A DNA stretch of 30,810 nt, taken from contig JBEKCP010000008.1 in the NCBI GenBank assembly GCA_050014815.1, positions 1 through 30,810 on the forward strand. The letters are read 5' to 3'. The notes beneath the pieces are model-generated. The model was not told the DNA's origin. It did no database searches and saw only the letters and a list, made by a program, of their open reading frames with translations. Positions 8,056 through 16,860 of this stretch are shown one piece after another. The position numbers were made by a program, and so were the translations under genes. The stretch comes from JBEKCP01 sp050014815 (GTDB taxonomy: Bacteria > Planctomycetota > Planctomycetia > Pirellulales > Thermoguttaceae). How positions within the stretch are numbered: position 1 is the stretch's first letter; the number at the start of each line of letters is the position of its first letter.

Positions 8056-10143
8056 TCAGCCGGAGACCAGCACGACCACGCTCCGCCCCTCGACGTGCAC
8101 CTGCGGGCCGGCGATCGGTTTCTCCTCGCCCGGCTCGGCGATGTCGTGCGGCGACGGTTGTGCCGTGTCCACAACCAGGTGCCACTGCCGTCCCTGGACG
8201 GCCGGCAGTTCGAAGTCCAGCCCTTGGGCGTCCATGTTCAAGATGACGTTGATGTCAGCCTCCGGGCCGAAGCCGGCCAACGTGAACGCCAAGGCTTGGG
8301 CGTTGGGATCATCCCAGCCCGGATGCAAGAGCTGACAGCCGTGCCAACTGACGTCCGGCAGGCCGCGATCGTTCACCTTGCCATCGAAGAAACGGGAGCG
8401 ATGAATGGCCGGATGGCGTTTGCGGAACTCGATCATCAGCTTCCAGAAGCGGAACAGATCGCGGCGCTTCTCCAGCGAACGCCAGTCGAACCAACTGATT
8501 TCGTTGTCCTGGCAATAGGCGTTGTTGTTGCCCTTCTGGGTCCGGCGGACCTCGTCGCCCGCGAAGACCATGGGTACGCCTTGGGCCAACAGCAGGATGG
8601 CGGCGAAGTTGCGGACCTGCCGGCTGCGCAAAGCCTCGACGGCCGGGTCGTCGGTTTCGCCTTCCACGCCGCAGTTCCAGCTCACGTTGTCGTTCATGCC
8701 GTCGCGGTTCTCCTCCCCGTTGGCCTCGTTGTGCTTCGCGTTGTAGGATACGAGGTCGTTGAGCGTGAACCCGTCGTGGCAGGTCACGAAGTTGACGCTG
8801 TTGATGGGCAGGTGGCCGCTGGCCTGGTAGATGTCGGCGCTGCCCGCGATGCGGGAAGCCACGGCCGCAACCAGTCCCGGATCGCCGCGAACGAAGCGGC
8901 GGATGTCGTCGCGAAAACGGCCGTTCCATTCCGCCCACCGGTAACCGGGGAAGTAGCCGATCTGGTACAGGCCGGCCGCGTCCCACGCCTCGGCGATGAT
9001 CTTGGCGTCCAGCAAGGACTCGGACAGCTCGATGCCCCATATTACCGGCGGATGGACCATCGGCACGCCGTCCTCGCCTCGCGAGAGGATCGACCCTTCG
9101 TCGAAGCGGAAACCGTCCACGTGCATCTCGCGGACCCAGAACTCCAGGCACTCCAGGATGAACTTCTGCATGATGGGGTGGTTGCAGTTCACCGTGTTGC
9201 CGCAGCCGGAGTAGTCCATGTAATACTGCCGGTCGGACGGCGTCAAGTGGTAGGCGATCTCGTTCGAGAAGCCCTTGAAGTTGATCGTCGGCCCCAGGTG
9301 GTTGCCCTCGCTCGTGTGGTTGAAGACCGTGTCGAGAATGACCGCGATGCCCGCGCGGTGCAGGGCCTTCACCATCTCGCGGAACTCGCGGATGTGCGCC
9401 CCCTGCTCGGGCGAGACGCAGTAGCTGGACTGCGGCGCGAAGAAACTCACCGTGCTGTAGCCCCAGTAATTGGTGAGCGGACCGCTGCCGTCCGGCTTCA
9501 TCCGCAGCACTTCCTTGCGGTCGAACTCCATCACGGGCAGCAGCTCCACGGCCGTGATTCCCAACTCCTTCAGATAGGGTATCTTCTCGACGATCGCGGA
9601 GAAGGTGCCGGGATGCCCGACTCCCGCCGACGGGTGCCGCGTGAAGCCGCCGACGTGCATCTCGTAGATGACCATCTCGTTCATCGGCCGGTTGAGCGGA
9701 CGATCGCCCTGCCAATCGTAGTCGGAGACGTCGATGACCACGCTCCGCATCGAGGTTGCCAGGTTATCGTTCGGGCCGCAGGCATCGGCCCGGTTCCACA
9801 GGGCGTCGGTGTTGCCGCGGGCGTAGGGGTCGATGAGGACCTTGCGGGGGTTGAAGCGGAACCCTTGGCCGTGAAGGTCTGCGGGGCCGTCAACCCGGTA
9901 GGCGTAGTGGGCGCCGGGCCGCAGTCCCCTGACGTAAACGTGCCAGAAGAAGAAGGTCTTGTTGGCCGCCACGTCCAACTTGACGATCTGGGCCGGTTCC
10001 CGGTCGTCGTGCTCGTCGAACAACAGCAGTTCGACCGACGTGGCGTTCCGCGAAAAGACCGAGAAGTTCACGCCATTGGCGTCCGGCACTGCGCCGAGCG
10101 GATGGGGGCGACCGGGGGTGATTTCAAGTTGTGAGCTGTTCAT
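8056..10143 (-). CDS. glgX: glycogen debranching enzyme / isoamylase (GlgX type)
   Basis: 695 residues, normal for GlgX. It hydrolyses alpha-1,6 branches of glycogen or limit dextrins. An N-terminal CBM48-like domain opens with GRPHPLGAVPDANGVNFSVFS and contains FNPRKVLIDPYAR. The GH13 barrel follows: NELVIYEMHVGGFT-like strand (MVIYEMHVGGFTRH), VILDTVFNHTSEG (region I), DGFRFDEGSIL (region II, nucleophile Asp), IIAEAWD (region III, acid/base Glu) and FVTCHDGFTLNDLVSYN (region IV). A beta-sandwich C-terminal domain completes it. The ATG at 10143 has GGAGGGTGGG upstream. It is embedded in the PspA/ABC gene series with short gaps (47 bp before, 92 bp after), which is an unexpected place for a carbohydrate enzyme. 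Confidence 0.93.
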   Translation of the reverse strand: MNSSQLEITPGRPHPLGAVPDANGVNFSVFSRNATSVELLLFDEHDDREPAQIVKLDVAANKTFFFWHVYVRGLRPGAHYAYRVDGPADLHGQGFRFNPRKVLIDPYARGNTDALWNRADACGPNDNLATSMRSVVIDVSDYDWQGDRPLNRPMNEMVIYEMHVGGFTRHPSAGVGHPGTFSAIVEKIPYLKELGITAVELLPVMEFDRKEVLRMKPDGSGPLTNYWGYSTVSFFAPQSSYCVSPEQGAHIREFREMVKALHRAGIAVILDTVFNHTSEGNHLGPTINFKGFSNEIAYHLTPSDRQYYMDYSGCGNTVNCNHPIMQKFILECLEFWVREMHVDGFRFDEGSILSRGEDGVPMVHPPVIWGIELSESLLDAKIIAEAWDAAGLYQIGYFPGYRWAEWNGRFRDDIRRFVRGDPGLVAAVASRIAGSADIYQASGHLPINSVNFVTCHDGFTLNDLVSYNAKHNEANGEENRDGMNDNVSWNCGVEGETDDPAVEALRSRQVRNFAAILLLAQGVPMVFAGDEVRRTQKGNNNAYCQDNEISWFDWRSLEKRRDLFRFWKLMIEFRKRHPAIHRSRFFDGKVNDRGLPDVSWHGCQLLHPGWDDPNAQALAFTLAGFGPEADINVILNMDAQGLDFELPAVQGRQWHLVVDTAQPSPHDIAEPGEEKPIAGPQVHVEGRSVVVLVSG

Positions 10144-10190
10144 GGTTGTCCCACCCTCCGAAAGTCCTCTCCATCTTCAGAACCACCCCG

Positions 10191-11063
10191 TTACTTCTGC
10201 CCAACGACCGTTTTGGCGCGGATCAGCTCGGGTGGCTCGTTGTCCGCGGAGTTCAAGCCTGTGGCGAACTGCAGCTCGTTCATCGTCCGCTCCGTGTCCA
10301 GCATGCTGGAAGCCACGTGGTCCACTTCGCTGGTGATGAACTCCGGCTCCTGGCGGTTGACCGCCATCTCGCTCAATGAGCGGATCTTGTTCTCCAGGCG
10401 ATCGATCTCCGCCTGGATGAGCCGATAAGTGTCGCGGGCCTTGTTCAAATTGTCCAGGCGACTGCGGCTGGTCGCCAAGTTGTCTTCGAGCGCCGCGCGG
10501 ATGCGTTGGCCGCTGGGATCGGTCTGCTGGGCCGGCAGCTTGGCGATTTGCTCCTGAAGCTTCTGGATGTCTTTTTCAATCGGGTCGCCGGGGGTCCTTT
10601 GCAGGAACTGCGCCAGGGTATACTGCGTATAGAGCAGCCGCAGATGAATCCATAAGAGACGGTCCAGGCCGGTCAACTGGAGCTGATCCAGCGGCACGTC
10701 GTCCGAGGTCATACCGGGGCGTTTCAGCTCCAGGGCAATGCGGCGAAGCTCTACGCACTGGGCGCGAAGCGTTTGGAAACGTTGCAGCAGATCCTTCGGC
10801 AACTGGTGCAGCATGTGATCCAGGGCCTGCTGGCTGGCTTGCGAGCCTTGGGCCCGTTGGGCTTTTGCCGCCTGGGCATCGACGTAAGCCTGGAACTTGG
10901 GGTGGCTTCCCAGCAGGCCGACGTAGACGATCTCGCCGGCCAACACCAACGGCACCAGCATGTCGGCGCGGCCGGTCAACAGGGAGAAGCCCATGCCGCC
11001 CAGGAAGACCAGCAGGTTCCAGTGATTGAGAAAGGCCGCTGCTAGGTACTTGCCGAAGTGCAC
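10191..11063 (-). CDS. membrane protein with two N-terminal helices and a long coiled coil
   Basis: 290 residues from a GTG at 11063; GGCGGAG just upstream supports this start, and it overlaps the end of the ABC ATPase gene by 22 bp, which suggests coupled translation. Two hydrophobic helices at about 15-30 and 34-52 are followed by a helical, heptad-rich cytoplasmic region (QAAKAQRAQGSQASQQ, LEDNLATSRSRLDNLNKARD, IQAEIDRLENKIRSLSEMAV). The family is not recognised. The PspA gene at the other end of the operon also encodes a coiled-coil protein, so a direct interaction between the two is conceivable but unproven. Confidence 0.75.
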   Translation of the reverse strand: MHFGKYLAAAFLNHWNLLVFLGGMGFSLLTGRADMLVPLVLAGEIVYVGLLGSHPKFQAYVDAQAAKAQRAQGSQASQQALDHMLHQLPKDLLQRFQTLRAQCVELRRIALELKRPGMTSDDVPLDQLQLTGLDRLLWIHLRLLYTQYTLAQFLQRTPGDPIEKDIQKLQEQIAKLPAQQTDPSGQRIRAALEDNLATSRSRLDNLNKARDTYRLIQAEIDRLENKIRSLSEMAVNRQEPEFITSEVDHVASSMLDTERTMNELQFATGLNSADNEPPELIRAKTVVGQK

Positions 11064-11992
11064 GGGACTGCTCCGCCTCCCTCGCGGCCCTGCTTTTCCA
11101 GGAAAGAGATCAGGTCACGGATATGGTTCACCGTCTCTTGGAAGCGGGGCTCGCGCTGCATGAGGCGGGCCGGGCAGTTGGCCGGCTCGACTTCCAGCTC
11201 TTGCAGGATCGTGCCCGGCGTGCGACCCATGACATACACGCGGTCGCCGAGAAACACCGCTTCCTCGATAGAATGGGTCACGAAGAACACGGTGGCGTGC
11301 CCTTCCCGCCACAAGGAGACCAGAAGGTCCTGCATGTCCATGCGGGTTTGCGGGTCCAGGGCGCCGAACGGCTCGTCCATGAGGATGATCCGCGGCCGCA
11401 GGATCAGGGTCCGCGCGATGGCCACCCGCTGCCGCATGCCGCCGGAAAGCTCGTGGGGATACTTGTCCGCGTCCGTTTTCACGTTCAGCCCCACGTGTCC
11501 GATCCATTGGCGGCCCAGTTCGTCGCGTTGCCGGCGGCTGACGCGCCGGCATTCCAGGCCGAAGGTGACGTTTTCCAGGACCGTGCGGTGATCAAGACTG
11601 GTGTAATCCTGGAAGACCATGCCGCGGTCCGAGCCCGGTCCGGCAACGGGGCGATCCTGCACCAACACTTCGCCGGAAGTGGCGGGATGCTGCGGCGGCA
11701 GGCCGGCAATCAATCGCAGGATCGTGCTTTTGCCGCAGCCGCTGGGGCCGAGGACGCAGACGAACTCCCCCTTGTTCGGCAAATGCTCGACGAAGAAGTT
11801 GATGTCGCGAATCGCCGTGTATTGGTTGGAAAGACCGGCGTTGTAGGTCTTCGTGACGTGGCGGAATTCGACCACGCGGGGAAGGCCATACACCTTGGGC
11901 TTGCAGAAACGGTCGACGATCTGGCCCATGCCGACGGGAACGGGCGCCGCGGCCGGCTCTAGCGGGGGAGCATTGGCATCGCGGGCGTTCAT
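11042..11992 (-). CDS. ABC transporter ATP-binding protein (NitT/TauT/SsuB type)
   Basis: 316 residues. The ATG at 11992 (MNARDANAPP) follows GGGGAAAGAACC; an earlier in-frame start at 12064 would add an Arg-rich segment and overlap the permease end. Walker A is GPSGCGKST (82-90), the Q-loop glutamine is in MVFQDY (about 128), the signature is LSGGMRQ (182-188), Walker B is RIILMDEPFGALD (201-213) and the switch His is in FFVTHS (about 240). These match the ATPases of nitrate, taurine and sulfonate importers. About 40 residues precede the ABC domain, longer than usual. It works with the permease 68 bp upstream and the solute-binding/OmpA protein. Confidence 0.9.
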   Translation of the reverse strand: MNARDANAPPLEPAAAPVPVGMGQIVDRFCKPKVYGLPRVVEFRHVTKTYNAGLSNQYTAIRDINFFVEHLPNKGEFVCVLGPSGCGKSTILRLIAGLPPQHPATSGEVLVQDRPVAGPGSDRGMVFQDYTSLDHRTVLENVTFGLECRRVSRRQRDELGRQWIGHVGLNVKTDADKYPHELSGGMRQRVAIARTLILRPRIILMDEPFGALDPQTRMDMQDLLVSLWREGHATVFFVTHSIEEAVFLGDRVYVMGRTPGTILQELEVEPANCPARLMQREPRFQETVNHIRDLISFLEKQGREGGGAVPCTSAST

Positions 11993-12060
11993 GGTTCTTT
12001 CCCCGGCGTGGCAGCGTCTGGAGTCTTGGCGGTCGTCCACGTTTTCATTGCTGCGCCCCC

Positions 12061-12098
12061 TCATCCCCGCCCCTCTCCCACAGGGGGGAGAGGGGAGT
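12061..12098. repeat. GC-rich inverted repeat forming the permease 3' end
   Basis: Arms CCCCTCTCCC (12070-12079) and GGGAGAGGGG (12086-12095) are perfect reverse complements separated by 6 bases. Read on the minus strand the element encodes SPLPPVGEGRG and then the permease stop codon. Translations of this form are familiar from dispersed CCCTCTCCC/GGGAGAGGG elements in planctomycetes and other GC-rich bacteria. Confidence 0.6.
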
Positions 12099-13170
12099 CA
12101 TTGCCGGACGACCGCCCAGCCGATGCCTGGGCGAAGAGCGTCGCGGCATCCACCGGTCGGAAAAAAACCGCCCAGAAGGCTTCCCAGGTCCGCATCATCG
12201 CCCTCACGCCCCGGTGCAGCAAGCCGTCGCCGCCGTACTGGTATGGGAACAACTGCCGCTGCACCCAGAACAGCAGGCGGTCGATCGCCAAGGCCACCAG
12301 CGGGATCAGCATGAGCACCAGCAGGATGTAGGTAGGCTGGCTGCGTTTTTGCGCCATATTGATGATGCTTCCCAGGCCGCCCCGGCCGCTCCCCGTCTGG
12401 ATCACCTCGGCGAGCATGATGTAGCCGAAGGCCAGGCCGAACAAGAGCCGCAACGAATTGAAGATGCTCGGCATGGCCAGGGGGACCAACACCTTCATCA
12501 CGATTTGCCGGTGCGTGGCGCCCAGGGTATACGCCGTATCGATATAGCGATCGCTCACGTCGGCGATGGCGGTCGCCGTATCCATAATGACGAAGGCGAC
12601 GCAGGCGATGAAGATGAACATGATCTTCTGGAACTCGTTGATGCCGAAGAGCGAGAAGGTCAGCGGGATCACCGCCGCCACCGGGATATTCCGCCCGCCG
12701 ATCATCAAGGGGGCGAAGAAGGCGCTGACGCGGCGGAAACAGCCGCACAGCACACCCGCGGGAATGCCCAGCAAGGCTGCCAGGCCGAACCCCAACACAA
12801 CCCGTTGCAAGCTGACGAGCGTATTGCGGGTCAGGGCGTGGTCGAACCAAAGACCGGGGAAGTCGGCGAAGGTCTCCGCGGGACTAGGCAGCACGGTAGG
12901 GCCGAGAAGGCGATCTTCGGCAACGTCGCCTCGGGTCAGCCCCCACCACAGCCCGAGGCAGAGCGCCAGGCAGATCGCCCCTAGTAAGAGCGCTTGCCAG
13001 AAGGGGATTTCGGCGCGCAAGGCGGTGAACCGTCGCAGCCGAGCCATCGCTCGGGCGGGAACGGCCGCCGAAGCCGCGCCGGGAGCCCCTTCGTCGGTAT
13101 GCGACCGCCGCACGACCTTGTCCGACGGCGCCGCGGACTTCTTCCCTTCGTTACCTATCGGCTCGGTCAT
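12061..13170 (-). CDS. ABC transporter permease (BPD_transp_1, SsuC/TauC-like)
   Basis: 369 residues. A polar N-terminal cytoplasmic extension of about 60 residues precedes the first helix (WQALLLGAICLALCLGLWW). Five or so further hydrophobic segments follow, with the EAA-type coupling loop around YTLGATHRQIVMKVLVPLAMP, which docks on the ATPase. The order SBP, permease, ATPase is normal for importers of the NitT/TauT class. The SBP gene ends 11 bp upstream. The final residues (SPLPPVGEGRG) are encoded by a GC-rich inverted repeat of the kind found dispersed in many genomes, so the natural C-terminus has probably been replaced. The start ATG at 13170 has only a weak ribosome binding site. Confidence 0.88.
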   Translation of the reverse strand: MTEPIGNEGKKSAAPSDKVVRRSHTDEGAPGAASAAVPARAMARLRRFTALRAEIPFWQALLLGAICLALCLGLWWGLTRGDVAEDRLLGPTVLPSPAETFADFPGLWFDHALTRNTLVSLQRVVLGFGLAALLGIPAGVLCGCFRRVSAFFAPLMIGGRNIPVAAVIPLTFSLFGINEFQKIMFIFIACVAFVIMDTATAIADVSDRYIDTAYTLGATHRQIVMKVLVPLAMPSIFNSLRLLFGLAFGYIMLAEVIQTGSGRGGLGSIINMAQKRSQPTYILLVLMLIPLVALAIDRLLFWVQRQLFPYQYGGDGLLHRGVRAMMRTWEAFWAVFFRPVDAATLFAQASAGRSSGNDSPLPPVGEGRG

Positions 13171-13181
13171 AAGCGAGACCC

Positions 13182-14921
13182 CTAGGGCTTCTCGGCGGGA
13201 TAGACTTTGATCTCGACGCGGCGGTTCTTGGCGTGATCGAAGGGATTGTTCGCGTCCGCCGGCCGGTCCCAGCCCAGGCCGTCGACCACGAACCGCGTCG
13301 GTTCGAGGTTGTACTTTTGCACCAGGGCCTCGCGAACGGCATTGGCGCGATTCAGCGATAGTTCCTTGACGAGGCCGACCGGCACCTGCCCTCGCAGGGA
13401 GCTGTCGGTGTGCCCTTCGATGATGATCCGGGCCCCGCCGAACTGCCCCACCAGCTTCCCCACGCCTTCCAGCACGTTATCAACGTTCGGGTCGTAGAGC
13501 GCCTCGACCGCCTTGCCGTCGATGTCGCGGGAAATCATCTTGTGCAGGTCCCAATCGTTGGGGTAGAAGTGGATGACCACCGTGTTGGTGAGGATTTCGG
13601 GCGATTCGGCGCGGATCTCGCCCACGGTCTTGGGGGCCAACTGGATCTGGTATTCGTCCTTCTGCGATTTGTACTTCTCGTCGTTGCCCAGCTTCTGGAT
13701 GACCGAGAAGTCCATCACCTGGTCGAACCGGGTCGGGGTATTCTGAATGGTGCCGATCTGGCGGTAGAGGTAGCAGGACTGCCGCCAGACGCGCTCGAAG
13801 TTTGTGGGGTTGTTCTGGTTGAGGAAGAACTGGTAGTTCTCGGCCCAGTTGGTATTATGGGCGTCGTTGAACATCCCCAGCGCGTCCTCGGCGGGAATGT
13901 TGTAGCCCGCGGCCATCAACTTGGCGCAGACATCCTTGCGGTCGGGCTTCTTCAGTTCTTGCATGGAGTCGAAGATGCCCCGCACCAGGCCTTCGATGAT
14001 GTCCGGATGGTCTTTGGCGAAGTCGGCCCTGGTGAACCAGACGTCGGCAATCAGCTTGTTGGCCGTCTGCGTGTTCACCAGCATGCGGTTGCCCTTGGCC
14101 TTGGCCAGGTTGTAGATATCCGGCGACCAAGAGACGGCTGCGGCGATGCCCTTGTTGGCGGCGAACGCGGCGGCCGCCTCAAAGGCCGTGTTCGTAAAAA
14201 TCATGTTCACTTCCGAGGGCTGCACGCCGCCTGCGACCAGCATGTTCAGGGCGAAGTACTGCGAAGGCGAGTTCTGGGCCAACACGAGCTTCTTGTCGCG
14301 CAGGTCGGACACGGTCTTGACGTTTTCGCGGACGACGATGCCGTCGCCGCCGTTGGACCAGTCGATTTGCTGGTAGATGCGGGGCATCACGCGGCTGTCC
14401 TTGGGCTTGCCCGTCTTGTCCACCATGCCGTCGATAAAGAGCGGGATCATGTCCAGCGTGCCCCAGCCGACGTGGACCTGGCCGGAGACGTAGGCCCCGA
14501 TCATGGCGGCCGGATCGTCGATCAGCACCAGCTCGACCTTGAACTCCTCGCCGTCGGGCGTCTTCCAGACCTTGCCCGGCTTGAAGCCGTTGTTGGCCAG
14601 AATGATCGGTCCCCAGCCCGCCCAGACGTTCAGGGCGAACCGCACGGTGTTCTCTTCCATCGGCTTATAGGCCGAGATGCCCTTGATCTCCGGCAGGCGT
14701 TCCGCCGGCTTGAAGGCGTATTCTTTCACGGTCGTGAGCGAGGGCGCCGCGGTGTCCGGCGACTCGGCCTTCTGGCCGAGCTGGCCGGCATCGATCTTCT
14801 CCTTGACGGGAGCCTTGCCCTTCGGCGCCAGGATGTCGGAACGGTAGACGGCGAAGGCCACCAGGGCTATCACCACCAACGCCAGTACGCCGTAAAACGG
14901 GGCTTTCGGTTGTCCGGCCAT
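13182..14921 (-). CDS. membrane-anchored NitT/TauT-type solute-binding protein fused to an OmpA domain
   Basis: 579 residues; AAGGAGAG precedes the ATG at 14921. An N-terminal uncleaved-looking helix (YGVLALVVIALVAFAVY, 10-26) is followed by a linker and then a periplasmic-binding domain of the NMT1/SsuA class from about residue 90 (RFALNVWAGWGPIILANN, DDPAAMIGAYVSGQVHVGW, KKLVLAQNSPSQYFALNML). The C-terminal third is an OmpA/MotB domain: GHTD at 503-506, LSLNRANAVREALV, then GLGWDRP and NRRVEI (566-571), the residues that bind diaminopimelate in peptidoglycan. The product should be tethered to the inner membrane and to the cell wall while presenting a solute site to its ABC permease. Databases hold proteins of this fusion type under names such as phosphate ABC transporter substrate-binding/OmpA family protein; the ligand is unknown. 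Confidence 0.88.
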   Translation of the reverse strand: MAGQPKAPFYGVLALVVIALVAFAVYRSDILAPKGKAPVKEKIDAGQLGQKAESPDTAAPSLTTVKEYAFKPAERLPEIKGISAYKPMEENTVRFALNVWAGWGPIILANNGFKPGKVWKTPDGEEFKVELVLIDDPAAMIGAYVSGQVHVGWGTLDMIPLFIDGMVDKTGKPKDSRVMPRIYQQIDWSNGGDGIVVRENVKTVSDLRDKKLVLAQNSPSQYFALNMLVAGGVQPSEVNMIFTNTAFEAAAAFAANKGIAAAVSWSPDIYNLAKAKGNRMLVNTQTANKLIADVWFTRADFAKDHPDIIEGLVRGIFDSMQELKKPDRKDVCAKLMAAGYNIPAEDALGMFNDAHNTNWAENYQFFLNQNNPTNFERVWRQSCYLYRQIGTIQNTPTRFDQVMDFSVIQKLGNDEKYKSQKDEYQIQLAPKTVGEIRAESPEILTNTVVIHFYPNDWDLHKMISRDIDGKAVEALYDPNVDNVLEGVGKLVGQFGGARIIIEGHTDSSLRGQVPVGLVKELSLNRANAVREALVQKYNLEPTRFVVDGLGWDRPADANNPFDHAKNRRVEIKVYPAEKP

Positions 14922-15029
14922 GACACTCTCCTTTTCTATTCTGTAAAGGGAACCATCTTTATCCGCGGAATACGCTCTTGGGGCGGGCTTGCTCGACCGA
15001 GTGCATCGCCTGCATGAAGTTGTAAACGA

Positions 15030-16829
15030 CTAAGTTTCCATCAGTTGCCGGATGGCCGCAACCCGCTCTTGCAGGCGGGAGCGGCCGTCGGGCTCCGATA
15101 CCTTCTGCCGCCACGCCGGCGGCAACAAGCTCATTTGCGTGCATTCCAGCACCGCGGCAATCTCCTGGAGTTCCTTCTCCAGGCCCTGTGCGGACGGAAT
15201 AAACTCCGCGAGCGCGAGTTCCAAATCCGCCCCCGTCAGTTCCGCTCGCCCGGAGCCCATCGCCACCCGCTTCGCCGCCAGCACGATGCTCTCGATGTCG
15301 GCCCCGCTCAGACGCCGATCGACCGAGATCTTCGGCAGCACGTCGCCGGCAAGCTTCAGCTTGTTCTTGCGGGCCATGACCTCGAACATCTGGCGGATTT
15401 CCGCCTCCTCGTACGGGTAGAACAAGGGGATGTGCACTTCTGCCCGACCCTGCCGCTTCAGGTCGATGGGCAGCAGATCGGGCCGCGAGGTGAGCAGCAT
15501 CCAGACGATGCGGCCGCGATAGCGGGTGTTGCCCATCTGCGCGGCGATCATCGAAAAGACCCGCGCCGAGGTCCCCGAATCGCCGTCGGCCTGGCGATTG
15601 CCCAGGGCGGCGTCGGCTTCGTCGATGATGACCACCACGGGCCCCAGCGACCGCAACACGGCGAGGACCTGCTGGAGATTGCCCTCCGTCTCGCCGACGT
15701 ACTTCGAGCGGAAGTTCTTCAGCGAAACACACGGGATGCCGATCGAGCCGGCGTAGCACTCGGCCAGGAACGTCTTGCCCGTGCCGACCGGCCCGCAGAT
15801 CAGGTAGCCCATGGGCGCAGTGTCGAGCTTGCCGGCGGTGATCCCTTGGGCGTCTTCCTGGAGCCTCTTCTTGGCCTCCGCCTGGCCGGCGACCAGGTCG
15901 AGCGTGTGGTCGGGCTCGACGAACTCGACCAGCCCGTTGCACTGCCGCTCGATGACCGTCTTCTTCAACTGCCGGAACGATCCGCTATCGACGCGGCGCT
16001 CGGAGCGGGTTGCTTGCAAGAGCACGACGTTCAGATTGGTCAGGCTTAGCCCGTTAGACATGTCGGCCAGTTGATCGGGCGAGAAGTCGGCAACGCGGGA
16101 AAAGTCCTGCCCCCGCGCCGCCCATTGGCTGAAGCGCAAGCGCTCTTCGCGGTCGGGCAGCGGAACCTCGATCGTGGCGACGTGCGGGCTTTGCACCAGC
16201 CGCTCGTTGACGTCGACCAGGCGGTCGGCGATCAGGCAGAACGCCATGTTCACCTGCTTGATGAGCGGATTCTGGGCCCAGCGAAGGAAGCGGACCAGCC
16301 GCGCCCCCCCGCCGCGGGCCAGCGAGTCCAGATCCCCCGCGGGAATCAGGTACTGGGCATACTCGAACAACATGGCGACGCTCTTCCGCGACGCCGCGTC
16401 GTCCACCAGGTTCCGCTCGATGAAGGCGTCCAGCAGGAGCAACGCCGGCTCCGGGTCGCGCGGCCAGCCCGCCGGTTCTCCCCAGCGCGAGGAGAGGTAC
16501 TTGTGCATGCCACGCAGGCGATCGGCGTCTCGCCCGGCCTGGGGCCGCAGACCCTGACTCAAGTCGTAGCCCAACACCAGGTCCCACCGGCCGAAGACCT
16601 GGGTGGTGAGGAACTCCGGGAGGCTACAATAGGCGTCTTCCTCGCCGTCGGGGCAATGAATCAGATCGTGGACATTGCCGTGAAGGATAAAGAGGCAAGT
16701 GGTACCGGAGAAATACAGATCCGCCAGTTCTCGCGCCCAGGCCGGATACCACGCGGGCAGTCTCTCCGCGGGGCTGACCGTCTTGGCGGGCGGCGCGGCC
16801 GGCACGATGGTATTGGACGGCTGGATCAC
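15030..16829 (-). CDS. AAA+ ATPase with a degenerate first module (Ycf46/SpoVK-like)
   Basis: 599 residues from the GTG at 16829 (VIQPSNT); a TTG at 16889 is also in frame but would overlap pspA and add a basic leader. The N-terminal half (CLFILHGNVHDLI, ALLLLDAFIERN, VNMAFCLIADRLVDVNERL) has the layout of an AAA module without Walker A. The C-terminal half is a full AAA ATPase: Walker A GPVGTGKT (346-353), Walker B VVVIIDEADAALG (398-410), LLTSRPDLLPIDLKRQGRAE with sensor 1 and arginine-finger region, and sensor 2 in RLSGADIESIVLAAKR. It probably forms a ring that uses ATP to remodel a partner. It lies 31 bp after pspA, so PspA polymers are a plausible partner, as PspA-AAA pairs are known in other bacteria. 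Confidence 0.85.
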   Translation of the reverse strand: MIQPSNTIVPAAPPAKTVSPAERLPAWYPAWARELADLYFSGTTCLFILHGNVHDLIHCPDGEEDAYCSLPEFLTTQVFGRWDLVLGYDLSQGLRPQAGRDADRLRGMHKYLSSRWGEPAGWPRDPEPALLLLDAFIERNLVDDAASRKSVAMLFEYAQYLIPAGDLDSLARGGGARLVRFLRWAQNPLIKQVNMAFCLIADRLVDVNERLVQSPHVATIEVPLPDREERLRFSQWAARGQDFSRVADFSPDQLADMSNGLSLTNLNVVLLQATRSERRVDSGSFRQLKKTVIERQCNGLVEFVEPDHTLDLVAGQAEAKKRLQEDAQGITAGKLDTAPMGYLICGPVGTGKTFLAECYAGSIGIPCVSLKNFRSKYVGETEGNLQQVLAVLRSLGPVVVIIDEADAALGNRQADGDSGTSARVFSMIAAQMGNTRYRGRIVWMLLTSRPDLLPIDLKRQGRAEVHIPLFYPYEEAEIRQMFEVMARKNKLKLAGDVLPKISVDRRLSGADIESIVLAAKRVAMGSGRAELTGADLELALAEFIPSAQGLEKELQEIAAVLECTQMSLLPPAWRQKVSEPDGRSRLQERVAAIRQLMET

Positions 16830-16860
16830 GGCAAAACCGCAAGCGAGGTAGGAGCCACTT

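Noticed and set aside
8095..10134. 679-codon open frame on the plus strand
   Set aside because: It is antisense to glgX, whose GH13 motifs are unmistakable; the frame is rich in Val/Arg/Ala/His with no family likeness.
13410..15017. 535-codon open frame on the plus strand
   Set aside because: Antisense to the SBP-OmpA gene, with composition (long V/L/G/D runs) typical of the complement of a GC-rich gene.
15045..16049. 334-codon open frame on the plus strand
   Set aside because: Antisense to the AAA+ gene, which has complete Walker motifs.
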